From DATDOO01 sp035293245 (GTDB lineage Bacteria > Pseudomonadota > Gammaproteobacteria > Methylococcales > Methylococcaceae): DNA of 5,653 bases. Every line of letters begins with the position of its first letter. The stretch's first letter is position 1. Where the stretch lies: contig DATDOO010000159.1 of NCBI GenBank assembly GCA_035293245.1, positions 1 through 5,653 on the forward strand, written 5' to 3'. The position numbers and the translations under genes were made by a program. Under the pieces are notes generated by a model, which was given only the letters and a program-made list of their open reading frames with translations, made no database searches and was not told the DNA's origin. Positions 1-5,152 of this stretch are shown in pieces.

Positions 1-1
1 G

Positions 2-82
2 CAAACAGAGAAGACCAACTTGAACCTAACCATCGGCAAGGAACCGGCTTACTCTCCGATTTATTTTTTGTGCAAAAAATAA
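2..82 (+). CDS. Possible C-terminal end of an upstream gene (left-truncated)
   Basis: One frame is open from the left edge to a TAA at 80-82 and would encode 26 residues, beginning QTEKTNLNLTIGKEPAYSP and ending in CKK. The first 19 or so codons look like ordinary coding sequence. The last codons run into the AT-rich inverted repeat at 58-85, so the stop lies inside a repeat arm. Frame 1 is also open, to a TAG at about 130, which weakens the case. I do not recognise the family. This could equally be non-coding flank. Confidence 0.2.
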   Translation, partial: QTEKTNLNLTIGKEPAYSPIYFLCKK

Positions 83-85
83 ATC
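58..85. repeat. Perfect 12-bp AT-rich inverted repeat (hairpin)
   Basis: The left arm at 58-69 (GATTTATTTTTT) is the exact reverse complement of the right arm at 74-85 (AAAAAATAAATC). They are separated by GTGC, whose outer G and C can also pair. The stretch is far more AT-rich than the rest of the window. It is followed by CTGTCCCCC and TTTTATAGGG. The phrase AAATCTGTCCCC is one I associate with flanks of REP-associated or IS-like elements, but that is recollection and not shown here. It could act as a transcription terminator for an upstream gene, or be the end of a lost mobile or palindromic element. The rest of 86-165 shows no gene and no convincing promoter. Confidence 0.7.
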
Positions 86-165
86 TGTCCCCCTTTTATA
101 GGGCATTTCCCCGCCAGCCGAAAAATGCGTAGGATTCCCACGGGGTTATTTTATCCATCCATACC

Positions 166-171
166 AGGGAG
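166..171 (+). promoter_or_regulatory. Ribosome binding site that decides the start at 179
   Basis: AGGGAG lies 7 nt before the ATG at 179. The upstream in-frame ATG at 125 has no purine-rich site in front of it and would place 18 extra residues, including charged residues and prolines, before the signal peptide. The ATG at 179 is therefore preferred. Another in-frame ATG at 188 is possible but is spaced less well from this site. Confidence 0.75.
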
Positions 172-178
172 AATCATC

Positions 179-832
179 ATGCGCATCATGACACACAAGA
201 CGGCCATCGCACTGGCCGGCATACTGACCGGAGGCTTCGCAGCATCGGCATCCGCCGGTTTCGACAGCCTGATCCAGCAAGGGCTGGAAGCGGCGACGAA
301 GTCGGTCGCCCCCGCCGCTCCGGCGCCGCAGAACGCCGCGTCCCCCGGCCAGGCCGCCCCGTCGGGCGCACCGACCACCTATACCCACGCGGCGCGGCGC
401 TTTTCCTACACCATTCCCGGCGGCTGGCAACTGGTGAACGGCGATCCCGCCGGCGAGAGCGCCAGCTTCATGCTGCCGGGCACGACGATCGGCTTCAACA
501 TGCACATGACGCAGATGGTGCCGAGCTTCCCGGCCAAGGCTTCGGTGGATGCTTCGCTGAAGCAGTCCAAGGAGGAAGTCACCATCGCCAAGCTGCTCAC
601 CGCCAAGCGGCGCGACGACTGGGACAAGAAGAAAAAGTGCGGCCTTATCGGCTGGGAGATCGTCGAATCCGGCAAGGGCAGCGATACGGAGCACCAGCGC
701 ATCATCTGGCAGGGCTACGACGCGGATAACTACTACTTCAACTTCATGACCTTTTCCCACCCGCGCGAGTTCGCGCAGAATCAGGCGCTGCTGCAGGGCG
801 TGCTGGATTCCATCCGCTTCTGCAAGAATTGA
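179..832 (+). CDS. Secreted (periplasmic) protein of unknown function, possibly DcrB/PsbP-like fold
   Basis: The product from the preferred start is 217 residues. The N-terminus MRIMTHKTAIALAGILTGG, followed by a small-residue region ending in SASA, is a classical Sec signal peptide with likely cleavage after residue 26. There is no lipobox cysteine, so a soluble periplasmic protein is expected. Residues 43-65 are a Pro/Ala/Gly/Gln-rich linker. A compact domain follows, opening with FSYTIPGGWQ and closing with LLQGVLDSIRFCKN. An opening 'F-x-Y-x-I-P-x-G-W' and a closing 'LDSIRF' recall DUF1795/DcrB and PsbP-like domains; this is a resemblance by eye and not a proven assignment. Only two cysteines remain in the mature protein (C154 in KKKKCGLIGW and C215 near the end), and they could form a disulfide. 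The gene stands alone, converges on the outer membrane factor gene, and ends in TGA at 830-832. No function is claimed. Confidence 0.85.
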   Translation: MRIMTHKTAIALAGILTGGFAASASAGFDSLIQQGLEAATKSVAPAAPAPQNAASPGQAAPSGAPTTYTHAARRFSYTIPGGWQLVNGDPAGESASFMLPGTTIGFNMHMTQMVPSFPAKASVDASLKQSKEEVTIAKLLTAKRRDDWDKKKKCGLIGWEIVESGKGSDTEHQRIIWQGYDADNYYFNFMTFSHPREFAQNQALLQGVLDSIRFCKN

Positions 833-933
833 AGCGCACTTCCGTCAGTATGCGGGGCGGTTTTCGGGTGCATTCTCTTAACGAACGTCGCAACGACCTT
901 GCGCCCCCCTCTCTCCAACGCCGTTCAGTTAAG

Positions 934-968
934 CTCCTTCTCCCTCAGGGAGAAGGCTGGGATGAGGG
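934..968 (+). repeat. Palindromic intergenic repeat, copy 1
   Basis: A perfect 10-bp stem (CCTTCTCCCT at 936-945, AGGGAGAAGG at 947-956) has only one unpaired central base; a real hairpin would open a few central pairs. A tail CTGGGATGAGGG follows to the right. Stem plus GATGAGGG or GGTGAGGG tail is the unit shared with the other two copies, here with the tail on the right. Confidence 0.75.
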
Positions 969-970
969 GG

Positions 971-996
971 AGAAAAAGGCTATGGCCTTATTTTAT
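971..996. terminator. Probable bidirectional intrinsic terminator
   Basis: AAGGC (976-980) and GCCTT (985-989) form a 5-bp stem around the loop TATG. On the plus strand the stem is followed by ATTTTAT. On the minus strand it is followed by TTTCTCC, which with the last two stem bases makes a run of five T. This suits a site between the convergent secreted-protein gene (ends 832) and outer membrane factor gene (ends 1095). The stem is short, so termination efficiency is uncertain; the large flanking palindromes may help. Confidence 0.45.
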
Positions 997-998
997 CG

Positions 999-1031
999 CC
1001 CTCACCCTAACCCTCTCCCGGAGGGAGAGGG
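999..1031 (-). repeat. Palindromic intergenic repeat, copy 2 (inverted relative to copies 1 and 3)
   Basis: The tail CCCTCACCCTAA (999-1010) precedes a perfect 9-bp stem: CCCTCTCCC at 1011-1019, loop GGA, and GGGAGAGGG at 1023-1031. The tail lies on the left, so this copy is inverted with respect to its neighbours. This is the canonical form of a repeat family common in intergenic DNA of gammaproteobacteria. Confidence 0.8.
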
Positions 1032-1059
1032 AACCGGAAGCCTCAACTTAACTGCATTC

Positions 1060-1088
1060 CCCTCTCTCTGGGAGAGGGCGGGTGAGGG
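1060..1088 (+). repeat. Palindromic intergenic repeat, copy 3
   Basis: The 7-bp stem CCCTCTC (1060-1066) and GAGAGGG (1072-1078), with loop TCTGG, is followed by CGGGTGAGGG. The tail is the reverse complement of the CCCTCACCC tail of copy 2. The copy ends only 6 nt before the stop codon of the minus-strand outer membrane factor gene, so it will be in that gene's 3' untranslated RNA. Confidence 0.75.
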
Positions 1089-1094
1089 AAACGG

Positions 1095-2558
1095 TCACGG
1101 TGCGAGCGGCACATCCGGTTGGGGGAGGCGCGAGTCGCCATGACCGTTCGTGCCCTCCGGCGGTTGGGCTTCGGTTTTCGGCGGGGTGGGTTCCGGGTAG
1201 TTCATCCAGTGATTCGCCGTTTCCACGTCGTCCCGGTTCAGCGCGCCGATTTCCTGCTTCAGCGAGAAACCATAGTTGATGTACTTGTAACGCGCCTCGG
1301 CGTAATCGCGCATGGCGCGGTACAGGTTGCGCTGCTCGGCGAGCACGTCCACCATGGTGCGCGTGCCGACTTCCATGCCGGCTTCCGCCGCTTCCAGGGC
1401 GCTTTGCGAAGAGACCACCGCCGATTTCAGGGCGTGCACGCGCTCGATGCTCGACAGGACGCCGCGATAAGCGTCTTTCACGGCGCGCACCGTCGCGCGC
1501 CGCTGCTTGTCCAGCCCCTGTTGCGCCGCTTCCAGGCGGAAACCGGCCTCGCGGGTCCGGGAGGTGACGAACCCGCCCTGGAACAGCGGAATGTTCAGTT
1601 CCAGGCCCACCGTGGCCGTTTCCGAGCGCGGCCCTAACTTGCGTGTAATCGGGTTACCGGATTCGTCGGTACTAGGAGTGTCCCGCGAACTGTCCAGGGC
1701 GGAGAACTGGCTGACCAGATCCAGCGTCGGATAATGCCCGGCGCGCTGTGCGTCGATCTCTTTGCGGGCCACTTCCACGGCGTAGTCGGCCGCGATCACG
1801 TTGGGATTGCTTTCCAGCGCCTTGTTGTTCCATTCGTCGATTCCGGCAGGCTCCGGAGTAAGCAGCGGCATTTCCTCGGCGAGGGGTACGATGGCTTCGA
1901 CGGGCTCGGCGACGATTTCCCGCAAGGCTTCGCGTTTGTCGTCCAGAACCTGTTGCGCCTCGATTTCGCTGGCCACGGCCTGGTCGTATGCCGCCTGCGC
2001 TTCGTGCACGTCGGTGATGGCGATCAGGCCGACTTCGAAGCGCTGCTGGGCCTGTTCCAGTTGCCGGGCGATGGCCTCTTTTTCCATGGTCGAGAAGCGC
2101 AGATTGTCTTCGCCCGCCAGCACGAACAAATAAGCATTCACGGTGCGCGTCACCAGACTCTGCTCCTCGGCGGCGTATTCCGCCTGCGCCTGGGCGATCT
2201 GGGAGTCGGCCTGGCCGAGCCGCACCCAGTAGTCGTGGTGGTAGACGGGCTGCTGCATGTTGAGGTTGATGCCCACGTTCCAGAAGCTGTCGATCACCCC
2301 GTTTTGGTTGGGAATGAAGGTGGTCTTGCTGTTCTGGTTGACGTCGGTGACGGTGCCCTGCGCGGCGATGGCCGGCAGCAACCTGGACAGGCTTTGCGGC
2401 TTGGCTTCCATCACCGCTTGCCGGGCGGCAGCCGCCTGCTGCAGGGAGGGATCGTTGCGCACCGCCAGATCGTAAGCTTCCAGCAGGTTCAAGGCCTGAG
2501 CCGGTTCGGCCAGGGCGGACAGCAGGGCGATCAGGGAAACGGACAGCGTGGTTCTCAT
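1095..2558 (-). CDS. tolC: TolC-family outer membrane channel protein
   Basis: The 487-residue product fits the usual 440-495 of TolC proteins. These trimeric outer membrane channels join an inner membrane pump and a periplasmic adaptor to form type I secretion or efflux systems. A signal peptide ends in EPAQA with likely cleavage after residue 22. The mature protein opens with LNLLEAYDLAVRNDPSLQ, the family's characteristic start, followed by SRLLPAI. The two structural repeats are both visible: the second opens with ALESNPNVIAADYAVEVARKE and is followed by GHYPTLDLV. The C-terminal part has the typical VGTRTMVDVLAEQRNLYRA and YKYINYGFSLKQEIGAL. A hydrophilic, proline-rich tail of about 40 residues ends the protein. 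The ATG at 2556-2558 has a weak GGA about 6 nt upstream. No pump or adaptor genes adjoin it, so it probably serves partners encoded elsewhere, as E. coli TolC does. The paralogue identity (TolC proper against a CyaE/AggA-like secretion factor) is unsettled. Confidence 0.93.
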   Translation of the reverse strand: MRTTLSVSLIALLSALAEPAQALNLLEAYDLAVRNDPSLQQAAAARQAVMEAKPQSLSRLLPAIAAQGTVTDVNQNSKTTFIPNQNGVIDSFWNVGINLNMQQPVYHHDYWVRLGQADSQIAQAQAEYAAEEQSLVTRTVNAYLFVLAGEDNLRFSTMEKEAIARQLEQAQQRFEVGLIAITDVHEAQAAYDQAVASEIEAQQVLDDKREALREIVAEPVEAIVPLAEEMPLLTPEPAGIDEWNNKALESNPNVIAADYAVEVARKEIDAQRAGHYPTLDLVSQFSALDSSRDTPSTDESGNPITRKLGPRSETATVGLELNIPLFQGGFVTSRTREAGFRLEAAQQGLDKQRRATVRAVKDAYRGVLSSIERVHALKSAVVSSQSALEAAEAGMEVGTRTMVDVLAEQRNLYRAMRDYAEARYKYINYGFSLKQEIGALNRDDVETANHWMNYPEPTPPKTEAQPPEGTNGHGDSRLPQPDVPLAP

Positions 2559-2614
2559 CGTGATTCCAGCGGCCTTGAAAAATCCCCGATTACAAAAAAA
2601 TCAGGGTGTTCCGG

Positions 2615-2623
2615 ATTATATCA
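2615..2623 (-). promoter_or_regulatory. Extended -10 promoter for the outer membrane factor gene
   Basis: On the minus strand the sequence TGATATAAT is a perfect TGn-TATAAT extended -10 element for the housekeeping sigma factor. No good -35 is seen: the best candidate, at 16 nt, matches only about 3 of 6 bases, which is normal for extended -10 promoters. It overlaps the TAA stop of the upstream response regulator gene (2616-2618). Transcription should begin near 2608, giving a leader of about 50 nt that contains a run of seven T. It is an inference from sequence only. Confidence 0.5.
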
Positions 2624-3509
2624 GCCGCACGGCAGCGGCCACGACATTCCCCGGCCCCCGATATTCCAGCCGGTCGAAGCTGAAGTTGCGCGCCATGGCG
2701 ATACCGCGGCCGTTGGGATCGAAAGCCCGCTCCGGTTCGAATTCCAGATAACGCCGCCAATCGAAACCGTTGCCTTCGTCGCGCACGGTGAACACCAGCT
2801 CGTCCACGCCGCGCTCGAACAGCACCGCGGCCCGCCGGCCGGCGTATTCCGGCAGGGACAGGCGGCGTTGCACTTCGACTTCCCAGGCATCCTCCAGCTT
2901 GAGGCGGGTCTTTTCCGCGTAGCTGATGCCGAGATTGCCGTGTTCGACGGCGTTGATCAGCAATTCGGTCATGCCCACGCTCACCCGCTCGGGTTCCGGA
3001 CAGAGGGAGGACAGGTAGAGGGCCAGGATGCTCGCTTCCTCCAGGGTGCCGAAACGGCATTCGGCGCGGGCGATGAGCCGTTCGGCCGCCCCGCGCATGC
3101 GGGCCAGTTCGGAGAGGCTGCGCGTTTCGCGCAAGAATCTCAGCGCCTCGCGGACGATGGCCAGCAGGGTTTCCGGCTCGTAGGGCTTGGTCAGGTAGTA
3201 GTACGCTCCGGCTTGCAGACCTTCGCGCACCTGCTCCGGTGCGGCGGCGGCGGTCTGCATGATGACCGGCATGGTGCGGAAGCGCTCCTCGCCCTTGATG
3301 CGCTTGAGCAGGGACAGGCCGTCCAGTTGAGGCATCATGCGGTCGAGGATGACGAGATCGAAGACCTGCCCCGTCTCGTTCAACACCGTCCAGGCACTCT
3401 CGCCGTTGGCCCGGGTCACCAGTTCGTAATTTTCGTCTTCCAGGAATTCGGTGAGGATGGCCAGGTTCAGGGGCTCGTCGTCCACCACCAGGATGCGCGG
3501 CACGGCCAT
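2616..3509 (-). CDS. Response regulator with C-terminal RsbW/SpoIIAB-like ATPase domain
   Basis: The product is 297 residues from the ATG at 3507-3509. Residues 4-122 are a receiver domain: ILVVDDEP with acidic pair D10/D11, phospho-acceptor D56 in LVILDRMMP, T86 in IMQTAAA, and K108 in YYLTKPYEP. After a linker predicted helical, residues about 155-297 form a HATPase_c_2 domain of the anti-sigma serine-kinase type. It shows GMTELLINAVEHGN with E182 and N186 spaced like the catalytic Glu and Mg-binding Asn of SpoIIAB, VRDEGNGFD (D244, G246, G248), and the lid GRGIAMARNF from residue 267. There is no DNA-binding domain. Phosphorylation of D56 by the kinase encoded 13 nt upstream probably controls a kinase or binding activity toward a STAS or sigma-like partner; no such partner gene is in the window. 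A longer frame to 3578 exists, but it overlaps the kinase gene and begins with an atypical cysteine-rich stretch. Confidence 0.9.
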   Translation of the reverse strand: MAVPRILVVDDEPLNLAILTEFLEDENYELVTRANGESAWTVLNETGQVFDLVILDRMMPQLDGLSLLKRIKGEERFRTMPVIMQTAAAAPEQVREGLQAGAYYYLTKPYEPETLLAIVREALRFLRETRSLSELARMRGAAERLIARAECRFGTLEEASILALYLSSLCPEPERVSVGMTELLINAVEHGNLGISYAEKTRLKLEDAWEVEVQRRLSLPEYAGRRAAVLFERGVDELVFTVRDEGNGFDWRRYLEFEPERAFDPNGRGIAMARNFSFDRLEYRGPGNVVAAAVRLI

Positions 3510-3513
3510 CTTT

Positions 3514-3519
3514 CCCTCC
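3514..3519 (-). promoter_or_regulatory. Ribosome binding site of the response regulator gene
   Basis: GGAGGG on the minus strand lies 4 nt before the ATG at 3509. It sits in the 13-nt gap after the kinase stop codon (TGA, 3525-3523). It is the strongest Shine-Dalgarno match in the window and fixes the start at MAVPRILVVDDE rather than at the upstream in-frame ATG codons. Confidence 0.85.
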
Positions 3520-3522
3520 GGG

Positions 3523-5148
3523 TCAGTGCGCTGGAGTTTCGGGTGCGAAAACATCCGGGTAGCGGGGCAGCAGCACATCGAATGCCGCGCCGCCTTCCAT
3601 CCCGTTGCGGGCGCCGATCCGTCCGCCGTGCAGCTCGAGGATTTCCCGGCAAATGGCCAGTCCCAGACCGGTGCCGCCCGCGCCGGTGTGGGTCTTGCTG
3701 CTCTGGACGAACTTGTCGAACACGACTTCCAGCTCTCCCTTGGGAATGCCGACGCCTTCGTCGGCGACGGTCAGGCGCAGGGCGGCCCTCTGCCCGTGGT
3801 CGGAACGGCGCCGGCCGTGGGGCAGCGAATCGGTAGCCAGATTCACCATGATGCGTCTTCCCTCCGGCGTGAATTTAATGGCGTTGGACAACAGGTTGCG
3901 GACCACCTGCCCCAGCCGCGCCGCGTCCGCCGGGACGATGGGATCGACCCCGGCGGGGACATCCACCTCCAGGACGAGCCGTTTGTTGTCGAACAACGGC
4001 GCCAGTTCGGCGGCGATGTCGCGTACCAAGGCGGCCACATTGCACGGGGCAGGAGACAATTCTATTCGCCCGGCCTCCAGTTTGGACAGGTCGAGCAGAT
4101 CGTTGATCAGGTTCAGCAGTCTCTGGCCGCTGCCGTGGATATGCTCGAAATAGCCGCGCAGCTTTTCCGGCGCGACGCGCTCCAGCCGATCCAGGCCCAG
4201 ACGGGCGAAGCTCAGGATGGCGTGCATCGGCGTGCGCAGTTCGTGGGTCATGTTGGTGAGAAACTCGGATTTGGCGGCGTTGGCGCGTTCGGCCGCGTCG
4301 CGCGCCAGGCGGGTTTCCTCGTAGCGCCGTTTGAGTTCCCGCTCCACTTCCTTGATGCGGGTGATGTCGCGGCCCACGCCCAGCAGCCCGATCTGCTGCT
4401 CGCCTTCATACAGGGGAGCCAGCAGGGTGTGCAGCCAGATTTTCCGGCCGTCGGCGAAACACACCTTGCCCTCCGAGATTTCCCTCACCTCGGGATTCAC
4501 CAGAATCGCCTGGTTGCGCTCGCGGAAGCGCAGGGCCAGTTCCGCCGGGAACAGGTCGAAATCGGTCTTGCCGGCGATTTCCTCGCGCGTTCGTCCCACC
4601 AGTGCGGCGAATGGCGGGTTGCAACCCAGATACCGTCCTTGCGTATCCTTGAAAAACACCAGGTCGGGGAGGGAGTCGAGCAAGGCGTTCAGCAGGGTGG
4701 TTTCCCGCGCCAGTTCCCGGGTCCGTTCCTCGACCATTTCGGCGAGACGGTCGTGGTGGGTGGTCAGATTGACTTCCAAACGCTTGTGCGCGGTGATTTC
4801 GGTGCGGATGGCGATGTAGCGGTCGATATTTCCCCCACCGTCGAATATGGGTGCGATGGTGGAATTGACCCAATACAGCGAACCGTCCTTGGCGCGGTTG
4901 CAGATTTCCCCCTGCCATATTTCGCCCCGGGTGATGGTGCGCCACATGTCCCGGAAGAATTCGGGCGGATGAACGCCCGAGTTGACGATGCGATGGGTCT
5001 GGCCGATCAGTTCGTCGCGGCGGTAGCGGCTGATGGCGCAAAATTTGTCGTTGACGTCGACGATGCGGCCTTCCCGGTCGGTCACCGCGACGATGGCGTG
5101 GGCATCCAGCGCCGTCTTGTAAGCTTGAAGTTCGCCCAGGGAATGCAT
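3523..5148 (-). CDS. Soluble PAS-PAS sensor histidine kinase
   Basis: The product is 541 residues starting at MHSLGELQAYKTAL. The first PAS plus PAC region spans about 12-125 (IVAVTDREGRIVDVN, then GEIWQGEICNRAKDGSLYWV and YIAIRTEITAHK). A charged, probably coiled-coil linker covers about 126-150. The second PAS/PAC spans about 152-269 (SLPDLVFFKDTQGRYLGCN, KTDFDLFP, LGVGRDITRIKE). The HisKA domain carries phospho-acceptor H302 in THELRTPMHA. The ATPase domain shows the N box RNLLSNAIKF (N418, N422), G1 DEGVGIP (463-469), F box FDKF (477-480) and G2 GGTGLGLAI (491-499). No membrane segment or signal peptide is seen, so it senses a cytoplasmic cue; the ligand or cofactor cannot be named. It has no receiver of its own, so its partner is almost certainly the regulator just downstream. 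The longer open frame to 5361 overlaps rnhB and has low-quality Arg/Cys-rich sequence, so the ATG at 5146-5148, 4 nt after the rnhB stop, is preferred. No strong ribosome site precedes it, which suggests translational coupling. Confidence 0.93.
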   Translation of the reverse strand: MHSLGELQAYKTALDAHAIVAVTDREGRIVDVNDKFCAISRYRRDELIGQTHRIVNSGVHPPEFFRDMWRTITRGEIWQGEICNRAKDGSLYWVNSTIAPIFDGGGNIDRYIAIRTEITAHKRLEVNLTTHHDRLAEMVEERTRELARETTLLNALLDSLPDLVFFKDTQGRYLGCNPPFAALVGRTREEIAGKTDFDLFPAELALRFRERNQAILVNPEVREISEGKVCFADGRKIWLHTLLAPLYEGEQQIGLLGVGRDITRIKEVERELKRRYEETRLARDAAERANAAKSEFLTNMTHELRTPMHAILSFARLGLDRLERVAPEKLRGYFEHIHGSGQRLLNLINDLLDLSKLEAGRIELSPAPCNVAALVRDIAAELAPLFDNKRLVLEVDVPAGVDPIVPADAARLGQVVRNLLSNAIKFTPEGRRIMVNLATDSLPHGRRRSDHGQRAALRLTVADEGVGIPKGELEVVFDKFVQSSKTHTGAGGTGLGLAICREILELHGGRIGARNGMEGGAAFDVLLPRYPDVFAPETPAH

Positions 5149-5152
5149 GGGG

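Larger units (their letters stand above)
926..1054. repeat. Nested imperfect palindrome, MITE/BIME-like, in the convergent intergenic region
   Basis: The outer arms CAGTTAAG (926-933) and CTTAACTG (1047-1054) are exact reverse complements. Inside them lie two palindromic repeat copies in opposite orientation (936-956 and 1011-1031), and between those is a small hairpin with its loop at 981-984. The sequence right of copy 1 (GATGAGGGGGAGAAAAAGGC, 961-980) resembles the reverse complement of the sequence left of copy 2, so most of the unit is one imperfect inverted repeat centred near 983. The right arm holds about 13 extra bases before its outer arm. No protein gene is credible here. The remaining part of the gap (833-925) shows nothing I can name. 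Confidence 0.65.

Noticed and set aside
68..102. Sigma-70 promoter for the secreted-protein gene (TTGTGC with TTTATA/TATAGG)
   Set aside because: The spacing between the candidate boxes is about 21 nt and the -35 lies in the palindrome loop; the match is too poor to annotate.
829..1143. 104-codon plus-strand frame across the intergenic repeats
   Set aside because: It translates the palindromic repeats (RPHPNPLPEGEG-type sequence, a well-known spurious protein) and runs into the TolC-family gene. It overlaps the end of the upstream gene and has no supported ribosome site.
2581..2605. Intrinsic terminator between the response regulator and the TolC-family gene
   Set aside because: There is a run of seven T on the minus strand (2600-2594), but I could find no GC-rich stem directly before it. 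Only a 4-bp AATC/GATT stem follows. Read-through cannot be excluded.
1734..3836. 700-codon plus-strand open frame
   Set aside because: It lies opposite the TolC-family, regulator and kinase genes, all of which have clear family motifs. Its product is rich in His, Gly and Gln with no recognisable domain. It is a shadow caused by GC-rich codon use.
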